Below, piece by piece: positions 32,592 to 43,088 of a stretch of 47,787 bases of DNA. The position numbers and the translations under genes were made by a program. Under the pieces are notes generated by a model. That model was given only the letters and a program-made list of their open reading frames with translations. It had not been told where the DNA came from and did no database searches. The DNA lies in assembly GCA_020025135.1 (NCBI GenBank), contig JAHHSQ010000005.1, positions 1 to 47,787 of the forward strand. The letters are read 5' to 3'. The DNA is from Pectinatus sp. Lineage in GTDB: Bacteria; Bacillota; Negativicutes; Selenomonadales; Selenomonadaceae. Within the stretch, counting starts at the first letter, position 1. Each line of letters begins with the position of its first letter.

Positions 32592-33893
32592 ATGTTAAAA
32601 ATATGCAGGACGAGTTTGTATTTATATTTGTATAGCATCGTTTCTGCTCTTGTTTTTATGATTATAACGCGTGGGCATTACAGATTAAATTTTATGAATT
32701 GCCGCATAGATATGTTTAATGAATGTATGAATATACCAAGAGGAGGTACTTGGGCACAAGTATTGCAGAATTTTTCTGCGTTACAAGACCACTCAGTTAG
32801 TTATTATTTTTATCTAGCTTTTTTGGGACATTTTTTACAGATAGTATCAGCGACAAAGTTGTTTATAGTACTACAACTGCTAGCATTTTTTTTCGTATTG
32901 TTTATTTATCCAATTATTACTTATTATATCTACAAATCTATACCGCTTAGCATTTTTTCGAATATAGCGCTTTTTTTGCTCATGAGACATGGTTTTCTTA
33001 AATATTTAGATGACTCTTATTGGGTGATGGGCTGGGTGGTTCTTAGCACTATGCCATTTATCTATTTCTTATATCGGCGTAAAAAAGTGGATAAAAAATT
33101 CTGGCTTCTTTTTTTGTTTATAAATTTTATTATTGCCGTTTCCAATATACCTCGTGATGATGCCGGTATAGTGTGCCTGTTGTTGGTGGATTATTTAGCT
33201 GTTTTATTACTTTGCAAGTATAAAAAATATTTTTCTATAATTTTTATTTTGATTATTTCAGTGTTGAGTATGAATATCTTCAATAATATAATACCTAATT
33301 TATGTTTGCGGGCTTATGGTATAAATCGTACAGTTACATCTTTTGGGCCTTGGCATACAGCATATATTGGTTTGGGGTGGAATAGCGGGCCAGAACAGCA
33401 AGGAAAGTGGTATTACAAAGCAAATCCATATGGCATAACTTTCATAGATGCTGCAGGGGTGGAATTTGTTAAACGTCATGATAGCAGTATACAATATGAT
33501 ACTCCACAATACTTTGCTACTTTACGGAATGAATATATTCGTATTTTACTTAATAATCCACAATTTGTTATGCATACATATGCCTTAAAATTGTTTGTCT
33601 GTTGTTATAATGTGTTCTTTAGTAAAATTTTGCTGTTTTTATTGATGGGGTTATTGGTATTAAAATTGATATTGCGAAGGTATTTTCAGGTGTCATATAA
33701 GGCTTATGGCGTTGTATTACTTGTTTCTTTAGGAGAGATGGTATTTCCCATGGTGGCAATGCCGACTTCAGTGTATTTATATGGAGCAGAGGCTGGTGTT
33801 ATGGTGTTATATTTACTGATGGGGAGCGATATTTTTCTCAATTTGCAATATTTAAGGCGATATCATAAAGAAGGTAATAGAGAATATGTTTGA
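32592..33893 (+). CDS. Polytopic membrane protein of the polysaccharide cluster
   Basis: A 433-residue protein with about ten hydrophobic segments. The first is at about 8-27, and a larger extracytoplasmic loop spans about 235-310 (GPWHTAYIGLGWNSGPE and a DAAGVEF region). This layout resembles GT-C-type glycosyltransferases or polymerases, but I see no diagnostic motif and do not assign a function. SD GAGGGA lies 6 nt before the ATG. Its stop overlaps the next start by 8 bp. Confidence 0.8.
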   Translation: MLKICRTSLYLYLYSIVSALVFMIITRGHYRLNFMNCRIDMFNECMNIPRGGTWAQVLQNFSALQDHSVSYYFYLAFLGHFLQIVSATKLFIVLQLLAFFFVLFIYPIITYYIYKSIPLSIFSNIALFLLMRHGFLKYLDDSYWVMGWVVLSTMPFIYFLYRRKKVDKKFWLLFLFINFIIAVSNIPRDDAGIVCLLLVDYLAVLLLCKYKKYFSIIFILIISVLSMNIFNNIIPNLCLRAYGINRTVTSFGPWHTAYIGLGWNSGPEQQGKWYYKANPYGITFIDAAGVEFVKRHDSSIQYDTPQYFATLRNEYIRILLNNPQFVMHTYALKLFVCCYNVFFSKILLFLLMGLLVLKLILRRYFQVSYKAYGVVLLVSLGEMVFPMVAMPTSVYLYGAEAGVMVLYLLMGSDIFLNLQYLRRYHKEGNREYV

Positions 33894-35022
33894 TAAAATA
33901 ATTATTGGAGCAGGTTTATACGGTTTATATGCGGCTCTTTTCTGTGCTAAAAAGGGAGAGAAAGTTTTAGTTTTAGAATACGATAATGATAGTTTTGCTA
34001 GGGCTACCTATATCAATCAAGCTCGCGTGCATATGGGGTATCATTATCCGCGCTCAATTTCAACAGCGGTAAAATCGGCCCATTATTTTGAACGTTTCTG
34101 TGAAGATTTTCCTTTCTCCATTTTAGATACGTTTAAACAGGTTTATGCTACATCTAGTAATTTTTCTTGGACTACGGCCAAGCAATTTAAGAAATTTTGT
34201 GATGCTGCCAAGATTAAGTGTGAGAGTTTAGATGTAAATAAATATTTTAAGCATGACCTTTGTGATGGTGCTTTTCTCACTCAAGAATATACATATGATG
34301 CTTTGCTTTTACGTGATTATTTTATGGCTGAATTGCAAAAATTTCCCCATATAGAAATGAAATTTGCGGCACGCATAAATACGATTGTTGAACATGATAC
34401 GCATTATGTTATAAAAATGGCAGATGGAGCGGAATATAAGAGTGATTTTGTCTTAAATGCTACCTATGCTTCCACTAATCAAATTATAAAAAAAATTCAA
34501 ACAGAACATAAATCGCAATACAATCCTTTTAAAATTAAATATGAATTGTGCGAAATTATTCTTTGTAAAACGGAGAATAGTGCTTTGCGCGATATTGGCA
34601 TTACAGTTATGGATGGTCCATTTTTTTCCATTATGCCATTTGGAAAAACAGGTTATCACTCTCTCACGGCAGTGACTTTTACCCCACATGATACTAGCTA
34701 CGAAGAGTTGCCACGATTTATTTGTCAAAAAAATAATTCGGCATTTTGTACGCCAGAACAGTTAGGAAATTGTAATATCTGTCCGCATAAACCTCAGACG
34801 GCCTTTCCGTATATGGCGAATTTGGCGAGAAAATATCTCCGAGAAGAATATACTTTCCAATATGAGAAATCGTTATATTCTATGAAACCAATTTTACAGG
34901 CTTCAGAAATCGATGATTCTCGGCCGACACTTATTCACGAATAAAACGCTTACCCGCGTTTTATCAGCGTGCTTTCAGGTAAAATTAATACGGTATATGA
35001 TTTGGATGAGGTGTTAAGATGA
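33886..35022 (+). pseudogene. FAD-dependent oxidoreductase with an in-frame stop 25 codons before its end
   Basis: A DAO-type flavoprotein: the N-terminal dinucleotide motif IIIGAGLYGLYAALFCA (residues 5-21), LVLEYD, and NQARVHMGYHYPR. The frame stops at TAA 34942-34944 after 352 residues, right after DSRPTLIHE. The same frame then continues for 25 codons (PRFISVLSGKINTVYD), which looks like the normal family C-terminus. It ends at a TGA that overlaps the next ATG by 4 bp, as expected in this operon. So one sense codon has probably mutated to TAA; readthrough cannot be excluded. A cysteine group CTPEQLGNCNIC lies near residue 285. Confidence 0.75.
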
Positions 35023-35960
35023 TGATAAAAAATAAAGAAAAAAATTTTATATCGATAGTCGTTTATTTGCATCGAGATGGAAATTCGATAAAATCGTTTT
35101 TACAAGATGTTTTGCCAATTTATCAAAATAATTTTCTTTCTTATGAATTTATTTTTGTCGATGATGGAGCGGATGCAGATGAATTGACTTTTATAAAAGA
35201 AGAATTAGGCAAGTATAAAAATAATAATCTCATCGTTCAAATCATTCATATGAGTTTTTATCAAGGAATAGAACATGCTATGAAAGCAGGTGTTGATTTA
35301 GCGATAGGCGATTTTATTTTTGAATTTGATGATATTTCCTGTCAATATACAGAAGAAATGATAATGAACATTTATAATTTGTCTATGAAAAATTATGATG
35401 TGGTTAGTATTTCTCCTAAACGTGGCACTAAGTTTTGGTCTAAGCTGTTTTATATGGTTTATAATCGTTACAATCGAGGCAACTATCCAATTCAAACGGA
35501 AGTATGTCGTGTTTTATCTCGTCGCGTGATTAATCGTATCAATAAATTGAATACGTGCATTCCCTATCGCAAAGCCATTTATTCTTTTAGTGGTTTACGT
35601 GTATACAATGTCAAATATGATTTTACCGTAAAAAGTATCTCGACATTTCGCAATTCTAAATTGAAATTTAATACGGCAATTGATTCGTTGATTCTTTTTA
35701 CAGATATTTTTTCCAAAATTACGCAGGCATTGGCAATTGTTATGGCAATAATTTCTCTGATCATGATTGTTTATACCTTTGTCATGTATTTTTCTCATCG
35801 AGATATTGCGCCAGGTTGGGCCTCTATGATGGGAATGATTTCCTTTTGTTTTAGTGGATTATTCTTTATTTTATCGGTTATTATGCGGTATTTCGATGTT
35901 TTGATAAGGTTAATTTTTAAAAAACAAGAGTATTTGATTATGGGGATAGAGAAACTATGA
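35019..35960 (+). CDS. GT2 glycosyltransferase with two C-terminal membrane helices
   Basis: A 313-residue enzyme of the DPM1/GtrB type. The GT-A domain (about 10-225) has FVDDGADADE and FEFDDISCQY in place of the usual DDGS and DADLQ motifs. Two membrane helices (about 235-255 and 270-292) anchor the C-terminus. Such enzymes usually load a sugar onto undecaprenyl phosphate for a GtrA-type flippase, and a GtrA gene lies 1.7 kb downstream. SD GAGGTG lies 5 nt before the ATG. Confidence 0.82.
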   Translation: MMIKNKEKNFISIVVYLHRDGNSIKSFLQDVLPIYQNNFLSYEFIFVDDGADADELTFIKEELGKYKNNNLIVQIIHMSFYQGIEHAMKAGVDLAIGDFIFEFDDISCQYTEEMIMNIYNLSMKNYDVVSISPKRGTKFWSKLFYMVYNRYNRGNYPIQTEVCRVLSRRVINRINKLNTCIPYRKAIYSFSGLRVYNVKYDFTVKSISTFRNSKLKFNTAIDSLILFTDIFSKITQALAIVMAIISLIMIVYTFVMYFSHRDIAPGWASMMGMISFCFSGLFFILSVIMRYFDVLIRLIFKKQEYLIMGIEKL

Positions 35961-35982
35961 TCGAGGAGTTTTAGTAAATAAT

Positions 35983-36705
35983 ATGGGAAAAAATAAAATA
36001 AATATTTTGTTGCCGGTATATAATGAAGAACGACGGCTCTTGAATGGTTTGAGTAATCTTTGTGATTATATGGAAAATAATTTTGCTGATAGATATATGC
36101 TCACTATATTGGATAATGGTTCTGTGGATGCGACGCAAAAAATGGCAGAGCAATTTTGTAGCCAATATCCAGTTGCTAGATATTATAAAGTACCTGGTAA
36201 GGGAGTAGGATTGGCATTACAGCATGGATTTCGTCTAAATAAACTTGATGTAGTTGGTTATTTAGATATAGATTTATCTACTAAATTGAATTATTTGGAT
36301 GAAGTGATGGCTATTTTTGACAGTGAACCGACAGTGGATATTGTCAATGGCTCGCGAAATAGTAAGGCATCAAAGGTCATTGGCAGAAAAAAAATTCGCA
36401 CTATCACGTCATATGGCTTGAATACTCTGTTGAAAATTGTCTTTTCTACACATATAGATGATGCTATGTGTGGTTTTAAATTTTTTCGAAAAAGTGTCGC
36501 TGAACAACTGCTCAGTATTACTAGTCGTCGTTCGGGTTGGTTTTATTGTGCTGAGTTGCTTTTACAGGCGGAGAAACATTCGTATAACATAAGAGAAATA
36601 CCGATAACTTGGCAGGATGATTATGACTCTAAAGTAGATGTCGTAAAACTCTCTAGCAATTATCTTATCAATATCTATCATCTGTATAAGGAGATGAAAC
36701 GATAA
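35983..36705 (+). CDS. GT2 glycosyltransferase, polyprenyl-phosphate sugar type
   Basis: A 240-residue soluble GT-A enzyme. Motifs are ILLPVYNEERRL at the N-terminus, LDNGSVDAT (nucleotide binding), YLDIDLST (metal), and a C-terminal MCGFKFFRKS plus EIPITWQDD, typical of dolichol- or undecaprenyl-phosphate sugar synthases. No membrane anchor. SD GAGGAG is about 14 nt from the ATG. It sits in the same group as a second GT2 and GtrA. Confidence 0.87.
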   Translation: MGKNKINILLPVYNEERRLLNGLSNLCDYMENNFADRYMLTILDNGSVDATQKMAEQFCSQYPVARYYKVPGKGVGLALQHGFRLNKLDVVGYLDIDLSTKLNYLDEVMAIFDSEPTVDIVNGSRNSKASKVIGRKKIRTITSYGLNTLLKIVFSTHIDDAMCGFKFFRKSVAEQLLSITSRRSGWFYCAELLLQAEKHSYNIREIPITWQDDYDSKVDVVKLSSNYLINIYHLYKEMKR

Positions 36706-36709
36706 TATT

Positions 36710-37660
36710 ATGGAATACGTGAAGGTTGGAAAATCCGGTTTGGTTGTTAGTAAGATTACTATTGGTTTTGCTTTAACAGTGGGAACAGAACATGCTGAAC
36801 CAGAGTTTGCACAAGAAATGGTTGATACGGCTTGGCAGTTGGGCATTCGTTCCATAGATTTGGCTAATATGTATGGGCAGGGTAAAGCGGAAGAGTTAGT
36901 CGGACAAGCTCTACAAAAATACCCACGACAGCAATATATCATCCATACGAAGTGTTATTGGCCAATGGGAGATAGTCCATATGAGCGTGGTTTATCAAGA
37001 AAACATATCCTTTGGGCGGTGGAAGAATCATTGCGAAGATTACAAATGGATTATATAGATATATATTATGCTCATCGATATGACCCTACAGTGCCGATGG
37101 AGGAGATTGTGCGTACTTATAATTATTTGATAAATAGCGGTAAAATACTCTATTGGGCTACATCTGAATGGCCTCGCGAAGCATTAGAAGAGTGCCATGC
37201 CGTTTGTGAGCAATTGAATATGGAAAAACCGATTGCCGAGCAATTCATATATTCTTATGCCGTGACAAAGGTAGAGAAAAATGGGGTAAAAGATTTTTGT
37301 GAGAAAAATGACGTTGGTATGTTTGGCTATTCTCCTCTTTGCCAAGGTTTTTTGACGGGGAAATATAGAAATGGCATTCCAGATGATTCACGCATTAGTA
37401 AAAGCAAGAAGATATCTTATGATAAGACCAAGAATTTTTATCGACAGTATAGAGAGCGTATAGATTATTTTTTAAATATCAGCGATAAATATGAAATTCC
37501 GGGAAACCATTTGGCCTTATTGTGGTCACTTTATCAAGGAATAGTTCCGATTGTTGGAGCTAGCTCAACTGAGCAATTGAAGAAAAATTTGCTTGGTTTA
37601 GAAAAATATGCAGATAATTTATCTCAGGCATTGGCCGAGTTAAGACATTTAGAGAAGTAG
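36710..37660 (+). CDS. Aldo/keto reductase
   Basis: A 316-residue TIM-barrel NADPH oxidoreductase related to the potassium-channel beta-subunit (YghZ/Tas) branch. The catalytic tetrad is visible: D and Y in RSIDLANMYG, K in IIHTKCYW, H in YAHRYD. The substrate is unknown. In a polysaccharide cluster it may act on a nucleotide sugar. It starts 4 bp after the GT2 stop. Confidence 0.88.
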   Translation: MEYVKVGKSGLVVSKITIGFALTVGTEHAEPEFAQEMVDTAWQLGIRSIDLANMYGQGKAEELVGQALQKYPRQQYIIHTKCYWPMGDSPYERGLSRKHILWAVEESLRRLQMDYIDIYYAHRYDPTVPMEEIVRTYNYLINSGKILYWATSEWPREALEECHAVCEQLNMEKPIAEQFIYSYAVTKVEKNGVKDFCEKNDVGMFGYSPLCQGFLTGKYRNGIPDDSRISKSKKISYDKTKNFYRQYRERIDYFLNISDKYEIPGNHLALLWSLYQGIVPIVGASSTEQLKKNLLGLEKYADNLSQALAELRHLEK

Positions 37661-37669
37661 AGAGATAAA

Positions 37670-38077
37670 ATGCATATACAAAATACTTTTGTAAAGTTTG
37701 TCTTGGTGGGAATTGTAAATACTTTTACAGGGATTGCAGTGATGTTTTTCTGTTATAATGTTTTTTTACTGGGTTACTGGGGGTCTTCGGCTGTTGCCTA
37801 CATCGTCGGTGGTATAGTGAGTTATTTTCTAAATAAATTTTATACGTTTTCCTGTCATGGTTATACATGGCAAGAAATGGGAAGGTTTATTTTGCTTTTG
37901 CTGATTTGTTATTTTATAGCTTATGGATGCGCTAAACCGTTTACTATGTATTTGTTAAAAGATATATCGTTATCGTTACTTGATGTTAATCAAGTGGCGA
38001 TGTTAGTGGGTATGGTCTTTTATACTGTTTTAAATTACTTAGGGCAAAAGATACTAGTGTTTCGTTATAAAGTATAA
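37670..38077 (+). CDS. GtrA family membrane protein
   Basis: A 135-residue protein with four membrane helices and the GtrA signature FVLVGIVNTFTGIAVMF at the start and YFLNKFYTF in the middle. GtrA proteins are thought to flip undecaprenyl-phosphate-linked sugars. SD AGAGAG lies just before the ATG. The two GT2 genes upstream are natural partners. Confidence 0.9.
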   Translation: MHIQNTFVKFVLVGIVNTFTGIAVMFFCYNVFLLGYWGSSAVAYIVGGIVSYFLNKFYTFSCHGYTWQEMGRFILLLLICYFIAYGCAKPFTMYLLKDISLSLLDVNQVAMLVGMVFYTVLNYLGQKILVFRYKV

Positions 38078-38228
38078 TATTTTATTATAAATTTTTAAGA
38101 GATTACCCGATATTTGGTAACGATTATTTTTATCATATTGACAAAAATCAGCATATGTATGCATGAAGTTGAAGAGCAGAGTATTTATGGGTAAACATAT
38201 TTATTTTAGCAGAGGGAGTTTGTTCTGT

Positions 38229-39482
38229 GTGAACAATAGTATGACGGTAGACAACATTATTTATCTTTTAGTGATTTTATTTGTGGGCACGTTTTGGATA
38301 GATTTACCGTGTAATTTTTTGACGATAGCATTCGCCATTGGCGTGATTAATTACTTATGGAAAGGCCAGAAAATACATTTAAAATCCTATCATTTACAAT
38401 TTATTGGTGTATTTATTGGAGCGATATTTTTGACAGTGATGCTTCATTATGACAGTGCAAATTTTAAGCAGTCACTCAAGGCATTTAAATCAGTGTATGT
38501 TAGTCCGTTAGTTGGCATAGGGGTTATGTGTTTTTGTCGGTTTACTAAACGACGAGCGTTAATTTTATTGACAGTTGGTTCAGCTGTCTTAAGTACGAAT
38601 GCTTTGTATGTAATTTATCAATATTATATGGGGATGATAAAATACTGTTTTCGTATCATTGGCTATTTCTCTGATATTATGTTGTGGGCGGGAGCTCAGA
38701 CTTTACTTCTGCCTATAATTTTTGCCGTGTTAGCTTTTGGATATAAAAAAATTAATACATATTTATATTTATTTTTTCTTTTTACTTTTATCGTTAATAT
38801 TCCAGCAGTTATTTTATCCGGAACGAGAATTATGTGGATATCATTGCTTAGTTTTTGCGTTTGTTCTTTGATTTTTATGGGATGGAAAAAAAGATTAGTA
38901 TTTGGTTTGCCATCAATACTCCTCATAGTTTTTATTAGTGCATTTATTTTTTTTAATCCCTTTCATAATTATACATATGCTGCGAGATTGAAATCTATTG
39001 ACAATATCCATTTGAATACAGATGGATATAATTCTAATAAGGAGAGGATATATCTATGGCAGGCCAGTTTAAATATGTTTAAAGACCATCCGATAATTGG
39101 TGTAGGAGTAGGTAATTTTTATGAAGCCTATCGCTATAAATACGCTCCAACAGAGGTAAAGAAGTTTTATTTTCATGCCCATGATGTTTTTTTGAATATA
39201 TTAGCACAAGCAGGGAGCATCGGTTTTATCGGTTTGTTGAGCTTATTTATTTATCTCTATTATGATGCCATTAAAACATGGCGTAAGAAGAGAGAAATAA
39301 TGAGTATAGCATATCTTTTGACATTGATTTCTTATAATGTCAATTTTCTTACCGATGTGTTGTTTTGTGGCCACTATTTGAAGTTGCCTACATATTTATT
39401 TTGGCTTATCACAGGTATATATGTATCTGTAACGCATAAAATAGAACTACAGGCTAAATTAGGACATATGATATGGAAATAA
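38229..39482 (+). CDS. O-antigen ligase/polymerase (Wzy/WaaL superfamily)
   Basis: A polytopic protein with about eleven helices and the Wzy_C region: a long loop with YLWQASLNMFKDHPIIGVGVGNF and HAHDVFLNILAQAG (about residues 285-340), the conserved ligase/polymerase motif. I place the start at GTG 38229 (417 residues), since AGAGGGAG lies 10 nt upstream. A frame from ATG 38163 has no SD. A TTGACA near 38138 and a small stem before it may mark a promoter and weak terminator in the gap. Confidence 0.85.
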   Translation: MNNSMTVDNIIYLLVILFVGTFWIDLPCNFLTIAFAIGVINYLWKGQKIHLKSYHLQFIGVFIGAIFLTVMLHYDSANFKQSLKAFKSVYVSPLVGIGVMCFCRFTKRRALILLTVGSAVLSTNALYVIYQYYMGMIKYCFRIIGYFSDIMLWAGAQTLLLPIIFAVLAFGYKKINTYLYLFFLFTFIVNIPAVILSGTRIMWISLLSFCVCSLIFMGWKKRLVFGLPSILLIVFISAFIFFNPFHNYTYAARLKSIDNIHLNTDGYNSNKERIYLWQASLNMFKDHPIIGVGVGNFYEAYRYKYAPTEVKKFYFHAHDVFLNILAQAGSIGFIGLLSLFIYLYYDAIKTWRKKREIMSIAYLLTLISYNVNFLTDVLFCGHYLKLPTYLFWLITGIYVSVTHKIELQAKLGHMIWK

Positions 39483-39538
39483 TTGTAGCTATATTATTAT
39501 GATTTGGTGTATTTATTAATTTATGATGGAGATAAGAG

Positions 39539-40876
39539 ATGTCTGTTCGCTATGATTTACCTTTCATAAGGAAAGTTATTTTAATATTGGGGGACGTGCT
39601 TTGTATAGCCCTTTCTGTTTATTGCTCGGTATATATCGTGTTAAAGGTATGCTCTGGAGAATTTTCTACCTTGATATATTATCAAATGTTGCCATTGCAT
39701 ATAATCATTATGTTGATAATGTTTAATATTTACGGGCTTTTTACTCTTTCTAAAAAACGCTATGGAGAAATTTTTATTGGTATAGTTCTTTCTACATTTT
39801 ATTCGCTCATTATTATGATGGCACTTAGTTTTTATCTGCGTGCTTTTTCCTATTCGCGTGGTGTTTTGCTGATAACAGCTGTCTTAGAAATACTGTTATT
39901 AAATGTATGGCAGAATATCTGTTGGCGTGTAATAAACAGTTTAGAAAAAGTAAAAGGCACACTCTTGATTGGCAACAAATCTGAATGTGAACATATTAAA
40001 AGGCGGCTGGAATCATCTCGACAATTTAAGTATGTCATAAAAAATATTCTGTCTGATGACGTACAGGTGGATTGGGCAACTAAAATAGCGATGGTTGATT
40101 TGGTTATTTTGGGTTCGAACATAGATTTGACCAAAAAAGCGATGCTGGTTGATATTTGTCAGGGCATGCAGAAGGATATTTTGATTATGCCAAGCATCTA
40201 TGAATTGTATTGCAGTCGCATTGGTATGGATAAAATCGATGATATTCCGCTTTTTCGCCCTAAATATATGAAAATGGGAATGGAAAAGAAATTTTTGAAG
40301 CGGTTATTCGATGTCGTTTTTGCCACTTTTTCGTTACTAGGTTTATCATTGCCGATGTTTTTTATTGCTATATTGATAAAATTAGATAGTGCTGGACCGA
40401 TTTTTTATAAACAAGAACGGGTAGGGTTATACGGAAAGACCTTTTATGTATATAAGTTTAGAACGATGCAAAAAGATGCTGAAAAGGCGACAGGTCCAGT
40501 AATGGCTAGTGATAATGATGTGCGCATTACGCGAGTGGGTAATATTTTACGACGGATGCGGTTAGATGAGTTACCACAGTTTTTTAATGTTTTGTTTGGT
40601 TCGATGAGTGTGGTCGGTCCTAGGCCAGAACGCCCCTTTTTTGTAAAGCAGTTTCAAAGGGAAATTCCAGAATATAATTATCGTCATAATGTCAAGCCTG
40701 GTATCACTGGTATGGCGCAAATTTATGGTAAATATAATACTACTGCTTACGATAAATTGATTTATGACTTGATGTATGTACAGGAGAGCAGCATTTATGT
40801 CGACTTAATTTTGATAATACAGACTGTGCGTGTTTTATTTATCAAGAATAGTACTGAAGGCGTAGATGGGGAGTAA
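39539..40876 (+). CDS. Polyprenyl-phosphate sugar-phosphotransferase (WbaP/CpsE type)
   Basis: A 445-residue initiating transferase that places the first sugar phosphate on undecaprenyl phosphate. Four N-terminal helices (about 12-125), a soluble central domain, a membrane re-entrant helix (KRLFDVVFATFSLLGLSLPMF near 258), then the catalytic domain with YKQERVG, YKFRTMQKDAE, DELPQFFNVLFG and VGPRPERPFF. SD GGAGATAAGAG is adjacent to the ATG. It defines the start of the lipid-linked pathway of this cluster. Confidence 0.93.
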   Translation: MSVRYDLPFIRKVILILGDVLCIALSVYCSVYIVLKVCSGEFSTLIYYQMLPLHIIIMLIMFNIYGLFTLSKKRYGEIFIGIVLSTFYSLIIMMALSFYLRAFSYSRGVLLITAVLEILLLNVWQNICWRVINSLEKVKGTLLIGNKSECEHIKRRLESSRQFKYVIKNILSDDVQVDWATKIAMVDLVILGSNIDLTKKAMLVDICQGMQKDILIMPSIYELYCSRIGMDKIDDIPLFRPKYMKMGMEKKFLKRLFDVVFATFSLLGLSLPMFFIAILIKLDSAGPIFYKQERVGLYGKTFYVYKFRTMQKDAEKATGPVMASDNDVRITRVGNILRRMRLDELPQFFNVLFGSMSVVGPRPERPFFVKQFQREIPEYNYRHNVKPGITGMAQIYGKYNTTAYDKLIYDLMYVQESSIYVDLILIIQTVRVLFIKNSTEGVDGE

Positions 40877-40897
40877 TGCCTGAGAAAGAGGTAAGCA

Positions 40898-42031
40898 ATG
40901 AAAATTGGATTGGTTAATAAATTTTATCCGCCGAAAATAGGTGGTATTGAATATTATGTGAGAACTTTAGCTAAGGGATTGAGTGCTTTACCAGAGGTAG
41001 AGAAGGTAGAGATTGTTGTAGCAAATGAAGAAAATAAACGACAAGTGGAAATTTATGGTGATAAGATCAAAGTTGTGAGGGTGGCAAATTGGCGGACTAT
41101 TGCTTCGACACCGATTGCTCCTGGCATGGTGAAAGCTTTGAATGACTTAGATGTCGATATCTTTCATTTTAATTTTCCCTATCCATTTGGTGATATGGCT
41201 TATTTGCTGTCACATAATAAAAAACCACTGGTTCTTAGTTATCAATCTGATATAGTTAGACAAAAAATTTTGAATAAATTTTATACCCCTGTTCGAAAGT
41301 GTTTTTTTAATAATGTAGATAGATTTATTGCTACATCACCTAACTTGATAAAATATTCCAATATATTAAGTAGATATAGTGATAAGACATCGGTTGTCCC
41401 AATTGGTATAGATAATAGTTTACATATAAATCCAGAAAATAAGTTATTAGGGAAACGCTTAAAAAATACATATGGTGATAAACCGTTACTACTTTTTGTT
41501 GGTAGGCTGGTTTATTATAAGGGTGTAGAAATTTTATTGGATGCAATGAGAGAAATCGATGCGAATTTAATCATCGTTGGCAAGGGTGTGTTAAAAGCAA
41601 AACTGGAAGAGTTCGTGCGTAAATATGGTATGCAGGATAAGATATTTTTTAAATCTGATATTTCCGATGAAAAATTAGTGCAGTATTTCCATGCCTGTGA
41701 TATTTTTGTTTTACCATCTGTCAGTATTACAGAAGCATATGGCATCGTTCAGGTCGAGGCGCAAATGTGTGGAAAACCAGTTATCAGCACCAACTTACCG
41801 ACAGGTGTGCCCTATGTAAATCAGAATGGGAAAACAGGTTTAGTCGTAGAGCCTGGTAACACAGAAGATTTGCGTAGAGCGATTAAACAGTTATTGCAGA
41901 ATGAAAATTTAAGATTGAGTTTGGGAAGAAATGCACAAAAAAGAGCTTTAAATGAGTTTACTGACGTGGCAATGGCTAAACACACATTAGAAATTTATCG
42001 CGAAGTATTAGAGAGCAGTGCAAGAAAATGA
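40898..42031 (+). CDS. GT4 glycosyltransferase
   Basis: A 377-residue GT-B retaining enzyme of family 4. Marks: FYPPKIGGIEYYVRTLAKGL at the N-terminus, LLFVGRLVYYKGVEILLDA in the donor domain, and SITEAYGIVQVEAQMCGKPVI with the conserved E-x7-E. Linked by a 4-bp overlap to the next GT4. Donor and acceptor unknown. Confidence 0.92.
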   Translation: MKIGLVNKFYPPKIGGIEYYVRTLAKGLSALPEVEKVEIVVANEENKRQVEIYGDKIKVVRVANWRTIASTPIAPGMVKALNDLDVDIFHFNFPYPFGDMAYLLSHNKKPLVLSYQSDIVRQKILNKFYTPVRKCFFNNVDRFIATSPNLIKYSNILSRYSDKTSVVPIGIDNSLHINPENKLLGKRLKNTYGDKPLLLFVGRLVYYKGVEILLDAMREIDANLIIVGKGVLKAKLEEFVRKYGMQDKIFFKSDISDEKLVQYFHACDIFVLPSVSITEAYGIVQVEAQMCGKPVISTNLPTGVPYVNQNGKTGLVVEPGNTEDLRRAIKQLLQNENLRLSLGRNAQKRALNEFTDVAMAKHTLEIYREVLESSARK

Positions 42032-43071
42032 AAATAGCCCATATTTTAAAAAACTTTTCTTTGGGTGGAGGGCCAAGGGCGGTATATTATTTTTGTAAGG
42101 CAATGCCACAAGAAGAAATGTATGTCTTTGGTCAAAAAGGAGTAATGGTTGAGGACTTTTATAAATTATCCAATGTAAAAGTTATGTTCGTGGATAATTG
42201 GTCTATTAAAAATATCTATATGATATATAGATTTATTAAATCACATCAGATAGATGTGATTCATTTTCATAATTTATTGCCAACAGTATATTTTTTATTG
42301 TTTCCTATGAAGCAGAAGGTGCTAACATTTCATGGTTTACACATTAGAAAGTATGACTTTATGCACCAACCATTGCGGAGATTTTTACGTAAAGTTATCA
42401 AAAATAGTTTGGTCATTGGCAGTGATAAGGTCATTGTTTTATCAGATGAAGACAAAATTTATCTGACGAGGGAACTCTATCGGAAAAAAGATGTTGAGAA
42501 AATATTTGTTGTGCCTAATGCCATTGAAAAACCTAAAATTACCACTGATTTGACGCATATGTTTTCTTCTAAAGAATTGAACATTATTGTAGTGGCGCGT
42601 TATAATTTTCAAAAGGGATATGATATTCTTTTTTCTTTTTTGCAAGAAAAAAAATTTATTGAAATGCCAGTGCATTTTTATATTATTGGCAATCGTGAAT
42701 TGCAAATGGTTGTTGCTGGCGTTAAATTGGCAACGGGTGTAAAGCTGACTTATATATCAGATACAAATGTTCCGTATAATTATATCCAACAGGCTGATTT
42801 TTTGCTTTTACCATCTCGCTGGGAAGGGTTACCGATGGTTGTTTTAGAAGCTTTGACACTGGGGACAAAGGTAATAGCAGCCAATACGGCGAATATCAAT
42901 TACTTAGTTGATAATAAAAATGTATTTATATATAAACAAAGCGATAAAAATTCTTTTTGGCAGACAATAAAAATGGCAATGGCTACTAAAGATAATGATG
43001 TTGATATAAATTTAGACGCGTTTTCTCTGCATTCAGTAGGAAGACAAATGAAGCTAGTTTATGAAAAATGA
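42028..43071 (+). CDS. GT4 glycosyltransferase, shorter form
   Basis: A 347-residue GT-B enzyme. KNFSLGGGPRAVYYF at the start, VVARYNFQKGYDIL in the donor domain, and LPSRWEGLPMVVLEALTLGTKVIA near residue 275. Overlaps its neighbours by 4 bp on both sides, so translation is coupled. Confidence 0.9.
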   Translation: MKIAHILKNFSLGGGPRAVYYFCKAMPQEEMYVFGQKGVMVEDFYKLSNVKVMFVDNWSIKNIYMIYRFIKSHQIDVIHFHNLLPTVYFLLFPMKQKVLTFHGLHIRKYDFMHQPLRRFLRKVIKNSLVIGSDKVIVLSDEDKIYLTRELYRKKDVEKIFVVPNAIEKPKITTDLTHMFSSKELNIIVVARYNFQKGYDILFSFLQEKKFIEMPVHFYIIGNRELQMVVAGVKLATGVKLTYISDTNVPYNYIQQADFLLLPSRWEGLPMVVLEALTLGTKVIAANTANINYLVDNKNVFIYKQSDKNSFWQTIKMAMATKDNDVDINLDAFSLHSVGRQMKLVYEK

Positions 43072-43088
43072 GGAAGGGATTGTTGAGA

